Both the position numbers and the translations under genes were made by a program. This document shows, one piece after another, positions 6,278 through 11,519 of a stretch of 11,519 bases of DNA. Below the pieces are notes generated by a model. It was not told where the DNA came from, made no database searches, and saw nothing but the letters and a program-made list of their open reading frames with translations. Source of the stretch: an uncultured Flavobacteriales bacterium (GTDB taxonomy: Bacteria > Bacteroidota > Bacteroidia > Flavobacteriales > Weeksellaceae); NCBI GenBank assembly GCA_937973555.1, contig CALJKL010000031.1:1-11519 (forward strand), written 5' to 3'. Numbering within the stretch: the first letter of the stretch is position 1; each line of letters starts with the position of its first letter.

Positions 6278-6976
6278 TTAAGGTGTAGAATTGGATACAT
6301 GAATAATTTTCCCGTTCATGAATTTACCCTGTGTGGTGGCAAAATCTGCAATATAGGCAGCCATTTCTTGAGGGCTTGTGTTAGCCTGATATCCGGGGAA
6401 AGCCTGCTGAAGCATTGCTGTATTGACGGCGCCTAAAGCCAGACAATTGCAGTGGATGTAGTCTTCTTTCAGTTCTTCGGCAAGACATTGTGTAAGGTTG
6501 GCTAATGCAGCTTTGGTTGCAGAATAAGCAGAAAGTCCCGCGAATTTTGCCGAATTTTCTACACCCCCCATACTTCCGATATTGACAATATGTGCCTGTT
6601 TACTTTTTTTAAGCTGTGGAATCAAAAACTGAGTGAGTTTTACAGTAGAAAAAAGGTTGACTTCAAAAACAGATTTCCAGTCATCTTCTGTAAGCTCCAT
6701 AAAGGGTTTGTTGATAAGTGTTCCGGCATTATTGATGAGTACATCAATGCTTTCAGTCTTTCGAATAGCCTCATAAAATTCTTTTGAATATGTTTTTTGA
6801 GATAGGTCAAAATCAAAAACAAAAACCTGATCCGGAAATTCGCAATCTTCTTTCAAGGTTTCCAAAAGTTGCCTGTTTCGTGCAATGGCAAATATTTTAT
6901 GCTCAGGATTTCTACTAAGGTGTTTTACTACCTCGCGCCCGATGCCTTTACTTGCGCCTGTTACAATAATATTCAT
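6278..6976 (-). CDS. Classical short-chain dehydrogenase/reductase, candidate pterin reductase
   Basis: This is a 232-residue Rossmann-fold NAD(P)H oxidoreductase. It has the cofactor motif TGASKGIG (6-13), NNAG (82-85), the structural N107 and the catalytic S135 (NIGSMGG), Y151 and K155 (YSATK). An arginine or lysine after the glycine motif (K10, and R33 near the end of strand 2) would suit NADPH. It is the first gene of a minus-strand set of SDR, PTPS-like protein and aromatic amino acid hydroxylase. By position it could reduce 6-pyruvoyltetrahydropterin, as sepiapterin reductase does, or recycle the oxidised cofactor. The sequence does not prove this. It is shorter than animal sepiapterin reductase (about 260 residues), and its C-terminus (GKIIHVSNSTP) lacks the substrate-binding aspartate that I would expect near the end of that enzyme. 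The SDR call is firm; the substrate is open. Confidence 0.88.
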   Translation of the reverse strand: MNIIVTGASKGIGREVVKHLSRNPEHKIFAIARNRQLLETLKEDCEFPDQVFVFDFDLSQKTYSKEFYEAIRKTESIDVLINNAGTLINKPFMELTEDDWKSVFEVNLFSTVKLTQFLIPQLKKSKQAHIVNIGSMGGVENSAKFAGLSAYSATKAALANLTQCLAEELKEDYIHCNCLALGAVNTAMLQQAFPGYQANTSPQEMAAYIADFATTQGKFMNGKIIHVSNSTP

Positions 6977-6996
6977 TACAAAAAATTATTTCGCTA

Positions 6997-7004
6997 AAAA
7001 TATA
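6997..7004 (-). promoter_or_regulatory. Weak candidate -7 element for the SDR-PTPS-hydroxylase cluster
   Basis: On the minus strand this reads TATATTTT, one mismatch from TAnnTTTG, 20 bases before the SDR ATG. A TTTTTG on the same strand at 7019-7024 could act as the -33 element, but the spacing (14 bases) is shorter than the usual 19-21. The region is so AT-rich that chance matches are easy. Confidence 0.3.
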
Positions 7005-7015
7005 TTTTTTTTCGT

Positions 7016-7037
7016 TATCAAAAATATTTTTTTGATA
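7016..7037. repeat. 22-bp interrupted palindrome between ligD and the SDR gene
   Basis: TATCAAAAA (7016-7024) and TTTTTGATA (7029-7037) are perfect inverted repeats of 9 bp around a 4-base spacer. Neither direction has a T-run directly after the stem, so it is a poor intrinsic terminator for ligD. It overlaps the upstream part of the SDR promoter region and could be an operator. The arms are AT-rich, so chance is possible. Confidence 0.45.
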
Positions 7038-7069
7038 GAAAAGGTAAATAGCATATTTTGAAAAGAAAA

Positions 7070-9085
7070 TCAGTCCTTTAAAAAATTCAGACATTTCAGC
7101 ATGTCGATTCCTTTTCCCAATACTGGTTCAAAGAAATCTCCCTTGCTCTTAATGCGCTTCAAAGTGTTGTAAATATTAAAGTCTTTGGGATATAAACCGA
7201 ATTTTAGTTCTTTCCATTTCAATGGAGTAGATACCGGTGCTCCTGGTTTTGGCCTTACAGAATAGACACTTGCCAACGTCTGTCCACGACGGTTTTGAAG
7301 GTAATCCAAATAAATTTTATCCCTTTGCCTTTTAGAAAGGCTTCTTTCGAGAGTGGTAATTTTTGGAAGTTTTTCATTGATTTTCTGCATAAGGAGATGT
7401 GCAAAATCTTTTGCTTGTTCATAACTGTATTTTGCTTCCAAAGGAAGGTAAATGTGCAATCCTGAACTTCCGGATGTTTTCAAAAAGGCATTTGCCTTTA
7501 TCTTGTCACAGATTTCTTTTGTGGCCAAGGCCGTTTCTATCACGTCATCAAAAGTGTTTTTTTCTGAAGGATCGAGATCTATCAAAAGCCAGTCGGGTTT
7601 ATCCAAATGTTGGGTTCTGCTATTCCAAGGATTGAAATCTATACAACCCAAATTGATCAAATAGGCCATCGCAGCTTCATCATTGCAGACAATATAATTG
7701 ATTTCTTTTTGGTTGCTTTCCGAGAAAATCGGTACAGTCTTTATCCATTCAGGAAGACCTTCTGGAGCATCTTTCTGATAAAAATTCAACCCAGAAATAC
7801 CATTGGGAAATCTCACCAAGGTCTGAGGTCTGTCTTTCAAATAAGGCAGTATATATGGTGCTATAGAAAGATAATACTCTATAAGATCACCTTTAGTAAT
7901 GCCTTCCTCTTTCCAGAAAAGCTTTTCCAGATTGCTTAATTTCAAAGAAGAGTAGTCATCATTTTTCATATTTGTGTTTTTTGTATGTTTTGTTTCTTTT
8001 TCTACCAAACCTTTATAAACCGGATGCCGCAAAATGCCGTCTTTGGTTCTTTCGGTATAATGAATTTTCGCCGTTAAAACAGGCTTTACCCAAGTTGCAG
8101 GTGCATTGGTTTTGGGAGTCTTTTCAAATGGTGATTTTTTAATGACAAATGAATCCATTTTCTGGTGTATTTCATGCAAGGTCTTGTTATTGAATCCGGT
8201 TCCGGTATGCCCAATATAAGTGAGTTTTCCTTCTATTTCCTGACCTAAAATAATAGCCCCGAATTTGTCCCTTGAACCTTTTGGCTCTGTAAATCCACAG
8301 ATTAGGGCTTCCGTTTCCTGATGATATCTTACCTTCAACCAATCTCTGGTGCGATGATTTTCTCGGTAGACAGAGTCTTTTCTTTTGGCCATCAAACCTT
8401 CCAAATCCATATTCTTTATTTCTTCAAAAAACGCTTTTCCCTTTTCTTCTACATGTTCGCAATATTGTATGGTTTGGGTTTCTGTTAGAGCATCTTTCAA
8501 AAGTTCTTTCCTTTCTATCAAGGTTAAATTTTCAGTAGAATAACCATTGAGCCACAACAAATCAAAAACTTCAAAAACCACTTTTGTATCGGGATTGTCT
8601 TCTATCTGCTGCAGTTTCTGAAAATCGGGTTTTCCCTTTTCATTGAAGGCTACCACTTCTCCATCTATCACCATGGGAAATTCTTGTTTTTGCAAATCAT
8701 CTGCAATGGTCTTGAATTTTTTTAGAAAATTGATGCCATTTCTAGAGTAGAAGAGTGGCTCATCTTTATCTCGCAAATTTGCAATGGCTCGGTACCCATC
8801 CCATTTTATTTCGAAAATAAAATCCTTGTCATCAAAAGGTTTAGGTGCCACCATTGCAAGCATGGGCAATATCAAATCATTTTTTTTCCTTTTTTCAAAG
8901 GTCTTCTCTTTATTTTTTCGAGGGAGATTGGTCTTCTTCAGAAGATGATTTTGAAGGTTTTTCTTTTTTATGTTTTGTTTTAACCAGTTTAGAAACTTTA
9001 GAATCTTTGTTAATGTTATCTTCAGCATTATATGAATCAGTGGCAAATTGATCTTTATGCTTAATGAGTAGCCAAGCATTTTCAT
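7070..9085 (-). CDS. ligD: LigD ligase-polymerase part (second half of a split ligD)
   Basis: This frame holds the ATP-dependent DNA ligase and primase-polymerase domains of the NHEJ enzyme LigD. Numbering from the first ATG (671 codons), the ligase domain has the adenylated lysine K94 in EIKWDGYRA, DGEVVA (141-146), EGLMAK (229-234) and WLKVR (249-253). After a linker near 365-380, the polymerase domain has catalytic D503 and D505 (LIDLDPSE), SGSSGLHIYLP (538-548) with H544, and D594 (KIYLDYLQNRRGQT). The order PE-LIG-POL is that of Pseudomonas LigD. The first about 57 codons are not native protein. They overlap the end of the phosphoesterase gene in another frame, and I regard them as its shadow. 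If translated alone, the frame could begin at an internal ATG such as 8863 (MLAMVAPKPF). More likely it is the continuation of the upstream frame, interrupted by a one-base shift. Catalytic motifs in both domains are intact. Confidence 0.9.
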   Translation of the reverse strand: MKMLGYSLSIKINLPLIHIMLKITLTKILKFLNWLKQNIKKKNLQNHLLKKTNLPRKNKEKTFEKRKKNDLILPMLAMVAPKPFDDKDFIFEIKWDGYRAIANLRDKDEPLFYSRNGINFLKKFKTIADDLQKQEFPMVIDGEVVAFNEKGKPDFQKLQQIEDNPDTKVVFEVFDLLWLNGYSTENLTLIERKELLKDALTETQTIQYCEHVEEKGKAFFEEIKNMDLEGLMAKRKDSVYRENHRTRDWLKVRYHQETEALICGFTEPKGSRDKFGAIILGQEIEGKLTYIGHTGTGFNNKTLHEIHQKMDSFVIKKSPFEKTPKTNAPATWVKPVLTAKIHYTERTKDGILRHPVYKGLVEKETKHTKNTNMKNDDYSSLKLSNLEKLFWKEEGITKGDLIEYYLSIAPYILPYLKDRPQTLVRFPNGISGLNFYQKDAPEGLPEWIKTVPIFSESNQKEINYIVCNDEAAMAYLINLGCIDFNPWNSRTQHLDKPDWLLIDLDPSEKNTFDDVIETALATKEICDKIKANAFLKTSGSSGLHIYLPLEAKYSYEQAKDFAHLLMQKINEKLPKITTLERSLSKRQRDKIYLDYLQNRRGQTLASVYSVRPKPGAPVSTPLKWKELKFGLYPKDFNIYNTLKRIKSKGDFFEPVLGKGIDMLKCLNFLKD
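8910..8920 (-). other. ligD: Probable one-base frameshift site splitting ligD (A6 run)
   Basis: On the coding strand the phosphoesterase frame ends TCG AAA AAA TAA. The complement of the A run is T6 at 8913-8918. Taking out one A gives TCG AAA AAT AAA GAG, which enters the ligase frame and joins both parts into one 824-residue protein. A second A6 run (complement 8964-8969) is also inside the overlap. However, the phosphoesterase frame stays linker-like (SKSSSEEDQSPSKK) up to the first site, so I prefer that one. Confidence 0.65.
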
Positions 9086-9545
9086 CTTTACTTCTCATCT
9101 TAATCATTGCAAATTCACCTTTCAGTTTTTTACCATGAAGAATAAATTTTATGCTTCCTCTGTGAAACTCATGTCTTAACACCAAATCTTCCGTTTTTCC
9201 TGCCGTTTTTTCTGCGGCTTCATAATAACCATTGTCCCATATTTCTACTTCTCCGGCACCATAATTCCCTTCAGGAATGGTTCCTTCAAAACTTTTGTAA
9301 GAAAGAGGATGATCTTCTACCTCTATTGCCAGCCGGCGGTCTTCAGGATTTAAAGAAGGTCCTTTGGGAATTGCCCAGGATTTTAGGACACCATCCATCT
9401 CCAGTCGAAAATCATAATGAAGATGACTTGCTGCGTGCCGCTGAACTACAAATTTTAATTTGCCTTCAGATAGATCTTTCTTTTTACCCTTCGGTTCAGA
9501 AGTTTTCTTGAAATCTCTTTTTTTATTGTATTCTTCGAGTGACAT
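8910..9545 (-). CDS. ligD: LigD 3'-phosphoesterase part (first half of a split ligD)
   Basis: This 211-residue reading frame is the 3'-phosphoesterase module of LigD. It trims 3' phosphates and 3' ribonucleotides at broken ends before sealing. The signature RHAASHLHYDFRLEMDGV (36-53) supplies H37, H43, D45 and R47. R71 and H79 (VEDHP) complete the site; these line up with H42, H48, D50, R52, R76 and H84 of Pseudomonas LigD at a constant offset of five. The core ends near WLLIKHKDQFA (158-168) and is followed by about 40 Lys/Ser/Glu-rich residues that look like an interdomain linker rather than a protein end. The start follows the ku stop by a single base, so the two are translationally coupled. 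Stand-alone phosphoesterases exist, but the ligase part directly downstream and the linker both argue for a broken single gene. Confidence 0.9.
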   Translation of the reverse strand: MSLEEYNKKRDFKKTSEPKGKKKDLSEGKLKFVVQRHAASHLHYDFRLEMDGVLKSWAIPKGPSLNPEDRRLAIEVEDHPLSYKSFEGTIPEGNYGAGEVEIWDNGYYEAAEKTAGKTEDLVLRHEFHRGSIKFILHGKKLKGEFAMIKMRSKDENAWLLIKHKDQFATDSYNAEDNINKDSKVSKLVKTKHKKEKPSKSSSEEDQSPSKK

Positions 9546-9546
9546 T

Positions 9547-10329
9547 TTAGGATATTTTTTTGTTTTTATGAGATGCTTCCAGGCTAGCTTTCAATTGAGA
9601 CATGATGTCTACTGCTGGGGTTTTTTCTTCAATGGGTTTTATTTTCCTTATTTTCGTTCCGTTGGCTTTCTTATGAATTATTTCAAGCAATTCTTCGGTA
9701 TACGTGTCTTTGTATTTTTTCGGATTAAAAGTGTCTGATAACTGTTCAATAAGAGCCACCGCCATTTTTACTTCTTCAGGTTTTGGCTTTGTTTGTTTGG
9801 TTTTCAGTTCTTCTGGAGACCTTATTTCTTCGTAAAACCTTATTTTTTGAAGGATAATATATTTTTCCAGATAAGGCCTTATCACGGCCAATGATTCTTT
9901 TTCGCGCAACACGAAAGTGCCTACGCCTACCATTTTGGTTTCCATCAAAGCCTTCAGAAGTAAATTGTAAGGACTTTCACTATTTTTCTGGGGCTCCATA
10001 AAATAAGGCGTTTCAAAATAAACGGCATCTATTTCTTCTTCCTTTACAATCTGAAGAATTGAAAAAATTCTTGTTTTTTCTGGGCTTGCCGCTATAAAAT
10101 CTTCTTCTTCCAAAACAATATAGCGACCTTCCATTTCATAGCCCTTCACAATGTTTTCCCATTTCACTTCCTTTCCTGTATTCTCATTCACCCTTTTGTA
10201 TTTGATATGAGAATGGTCTGTCTTATCAAGCATATCCAAATCTAAGCTGCTATCTTCCACAGCAGAATAAAGTTTGATGGGGATGTTTACCAATCCGAAG
10301 CCAATTGCTCCATTCCATATTGCTCTCAT
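9547..10329 (-). CDS. ku: Bacterial Ku, NHEJ DNA-end-binding protein
   Basis: This 260-residue homodimeric Ku protein is the size of ordinary bacterial Ku. It threads onto double-strand break ends and recruits LigD. The N-terminus MRAIWNGAIGFGLVNIPIKLYSA is diagnostic of the bacterial family. It is followed by the beta-barrel core with KGYEMEGRYIVLEEED (62-77), YFETPYFMEPQ (104-114), the helix KALMETKMVGVGTFVLREKE (126-145) and IRPYLEKYIILQKIRFYEEIR (150-170). The conserved FNPKKYKDTYTEELLEIIHKK segment is at 201-221. The basic C-terminus (KIRKIKPIEEK, then SHKNKKIS) fits a short DNA- or LigD-contacting tail. It is the first gene of the ku-ligD operon, with one base between its stop and the ligD start. 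It is divergent from era across 195 bases; I see no strong promoter element for it. Confidence 0.96.
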   Translation of the reverse strand: MRAIWNGAIGFGLVNIPIKLYSAVEDSSLDLDMLDKTDHSHIKYKRVNENTGKEVKWENIVKGYEMEGRYIVLEEEDFIAASPEKTRIFSILQIVKEEEIDAVYFETPYFMEPQKNSESPYNLLLKALMETKMVGVGTFVLREKESLAVIRPYLEKYIILQKIRFYEEIRSPEELKTKQTKPKPEEVKMAVALIEQLSDTFNPKKYKDTYTEELLEIIHKKANGTKIRKIKPIEEKTPAVDIMSQLKASLEASHKNKKIS

Positions 10330-10478
10330 AATGAGTATTTTGTACTACTAATTTAAGTATTTTAAAAGACAAAATATTATAATAAAAGTTAAATGATGAC
10401 AATAGATGGTTAATATGTAATCTTTTTGTTTTAAAAAGTAAACTTGAATGATAAAATATAATTCAAAGCTATTTTGCT

Positions 10479-10486
10479 TACCTTTG
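10479..10486 (+). promoter_or_regulatory. Candidate -7 promoter element for era
   Basis: TACCTTTG matches the Bacteroidota TAnnTTTG consensus exactly, 38 bases before the era ATG. I could not find a good -33 element 19-21 bases upstream. Confidence 0.55.
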
Positions 10487-10524
10487 CAAATCTCTAAACC
10501 TTGAACTTTAAACATTAAAGACAA

Positions 10525-11400
10525 ATGCACAAAGCAGGATTTGTAAATATCGTAGGAAAGCCTAATGCTGGGAAATCTACTCTTCTAAATCAATTGATGG
10601 GAGAGAAGTTGGCTATTGTTACCCAAAAAGCACAGACCACAAGACATCGTATTTTCGGGATTTATAATGAGGAAGATTTGCAGATTGTCTTTTCTGATAC
10701 GCCTGGTGTTTTGGAACCCAAATATGGTTTGCAGGAAAAAATGATGGATTTTGTAAAGGATTCTTTGCAAGATGCAGATGTTTTTCTGTTTATTGTAGAC
10801 CTTACGGACAAAGAAGAGCCGAATGAGTTTTTGGTAGAAAAACTGAATAAAATTCCAGTTCCGGTGTTGCTTTTGCTCAATAAAATGGATACTTCTAATC
10901 AGGAAGCATTGATTGAAAAAGTGGAGTATTGGCATAATAAAATTCCTAAGGCAGAGATCTTGCCGATTTCTGCATTGCAGGGTTTCAATACTGAAATTAT
11001 CCTTCCAAAATTAAAATCTTTATTACCGGAAAATCCACCATATTACGACAAAGACCAGTTTACTGACAAGTCTGAAAGGTTTTTTGTAAATGAAACCATT
11101 AGAGAGAAAATTTTATTGAATTACGAGAAAGAAATTCCTTATTCTGTGGAGGTAGTAACGGAAATGTTCAAAGAAAAAGAAGGTATTATTTTCATTGATT
11201 CTATCATCTATGTGGAACGCGATACTCAAAAGGGAATTCTTATCGGTCATAAAGGTGAAGCCATCAAAAAAGTAGGAACTGAAGCAAGGTTGGATTTGGA
11301 AAAATTCTTTGCCAAAAAAATACATCTCAATCTTTTCGTGAAAGTGAAAAAAGACTGGCGTAAAAATGATAGAGATCTTAAAAATTTTGGATATAGATAA
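10525..11400 (+). CDS. era: Ribosome-assembly GTPase Era
   Basis: Era is an essential cytosolic GTPase that binds the 3' end of 16S rRNA during 30S subunit maturation. At 291 residues it is the normal length. The GTPase domain shows G1 GKPNAGKS (11-18), the G2 threonine region QTTRHRIFG (37-45), G3 DTPG (58-61), G4 NKMD (119-122) and G5 SAL (149-151). The C-terminal KH domain carries ILIGHKGEAIKKVG (238-251) with its GxxG loop GHKG, and ends with the typical KKDWRKNDRDLKNFGYR. G1 has GKPNAGKS rather than the common GRPNVGKS, a conservative change. The ATG at 10525 follows an A-rich leader (TTAAAGACAA) and a TACCTTTG promoter element. No clear hairpin terminator follows. It is divergent from ku, and nothing suggests they are functionally linked. 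Confidence 0.97.
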   Translation: MHKAGFVNIVGKPNAGKSTLLNQLMGEKLAIVTQKAQTTRHRIFGIYNEEDLQIVFSDTPGVLEPKYGLQEKMMDFVKDSLQDADVFLFIVDLTDKEEPNEFLVEKLNKIPVPVLLLLNKMDTSNQEALIEKVEYWHNKIPKAEILPISALQGFNTEIILPKLKSLLPENPPYYDKDQFTDKSERFFVNETIREKILLNYEKEIPYSVEVVTEMFKEKEGIIFIDSIIYVERDTQKGILIGHKGEAIKKVGTEARLDLEKFFAKKIHLNLFVKVKKDWRKNDRDLKNFGYR

Positions 11401-11460
11401 ATAAAGGATTAAATAGCTTTTTTATATTGCTTTAATTCATATAAATTATTATTTTTTTTC

Positions 11461-11468
11461 TAAATTTG
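11461..11468 (+). promoter_or_regulatory. Candidate -7 element for the gene at the right edge
   Basis: TAAATTTG matches TAnnTTTG exactly and lies 20 bases before the ATG at 11489, the same distance seen at other genes here. It follows an AT-rich stretch after era, with no clear -33 element. Confidence 0.5.
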
Positions 11469-11488
11469 CCAAATTGAATAAAATAATA

Positions 11489-11519
11489 ATGAAATTCTTA
11501 AAAATATTTATTTATATTT
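11489..11519 (+). CDS. Start of an unidentified gene, cut by window edge
   Basis: The ATG at 11489 opens a frame of ten codons, MKFLKIFIYI, before the window ends. Two lysines followed by a hydrophobic run fit the start of a signal peptide or membrane anchor. The support is the TAAATTTG promoter element 20 bases upstream and the distance of about 90 bases from era. Too little is present to name the protein. Confidence 0.4.
   Translation, partial: MKFLKIFIYI

Noticed and set aside
7016..7037. Intrinsic terminator for ligD
   Set aside because: The stem is AT-only at its centre, and no T-run follows it on the minus strand.
8910..8920. Programmed ribosomal frameshift joining the two ligD parts
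   Set aside because: A +1 slip from AAA to AAT pairs poorly with lysine tRNA, and I see no stimulatory hairpin. An indel or sequencing error in the A6 run is simpler.
8845..9051. Plus-strand open frame rich in Ser and Phe opposite ligD
   Set aside because: It is the reverse complement of the Lys/Glu-rich ligD linker, with no promoter or homology. Other small frames opposite the large genes were dismissed for the same reason.
8920..9085. First about 55 residues of the ligase-polymerase frame as a real N-terminus
   Set aside because: They are read from the same DNA as the conserved WLLIKHKDQFA segment and linker of the phosphoesterase in another frame, and they resemble no ligase sequence.
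10330..10524. Promoter for ku on the minus strand
   Set aside because: TAAATTAG and TAACTTTT resemble the -7 element, but neither has a TTTG element at 19-21 bases, and this AT-rich gap gives many chance matches.
11403..11425. Intrinsic terminator after era
   Set aside because: Only a 4-bp AAAG/CTTT stem can be drawn before the T-run, too weak to call.
1..11519. CRISPR arrays, tRNA or rRNA genes, insertion sequences, prophage or defence islands
   Set aside because: No direct-repeat arrays, cloverleaf-like segments, transposase motifs or phage proteins are visible on either strand.

Overview
The window is an AT-rich chromosomal segment from a member of the Bacteroidota, most likely Flavobacteriia and possibly a Chryseobacterium-like Weeksellaceae. 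The phylum call rests on several TAnnTTTG-type -7 promoter elements upstream of genes, A-rich leaders without Shine-Dalgarno motifs, and the character of the proteins. The genus is a guess. I see no tRNA, rRNA, CRISPR array, insertion sequence, phage gene or origin.

Left part (1-4074): a SUI1/YciH-type translation factor runs off the left edge on the minus strand. It is divergent from gpmI, the cofactor-independent phosphoglycerate mutase. gpmI ends at a clear intrinsic terminator. A promoter directly behind that terminator starts a tight three-gene plus-strand run: a small HAD-family phosphatase-like protein, methionine aminopeptidase (map) and a class I SAM methyltransferase.

Middle part (4071-6976): a minus-strand cluster transcribed in the order SDR oxidoreductase, 6-pyruvoyl-tetrahydropterin synthase-like protein, aromatic amino acid hydroxylase. 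The synthase carries the Cys-x5-His-Gly-His motif of biopterin-type enzymes rather than the Cys-x3-His-Gly-His motif of QueD. I therefore read the cluster as a cofactor-plus-enzyme unit: two proteins that could make or reduce a tetrahydropterin, and the iron hydroxylase that uses it to turn phenylalanine into tyrosine. The hydroxylase is about twice the length of ordinary bacterial phenylalanine hydroxylases. It has an insertion between its iron ligands and a C-terminal half of about 280 residues that I cannot assign.

Right part (7070-10329): a two-gene bacterial non-homologous end-joining operon on the minus strand, ku followed by ligD after a single base. In this sequence ligD is split. Its phosphoesterase domain and its ligase-polymerase domains lie in different frames, and removing one A from an A6 run would restore one protein of 824 residues.

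The right end (10525-11519) holds era, the ribosome-assembly GTPase, divergent from ku. The first codons of another gene sit behind a good promoter at the very edge.

Most of the window is housekeeping. The parts worth a second look are the pterin/hydroxylase cluster with its oversized hydroxylase, and the broken or frameshifted ligD.
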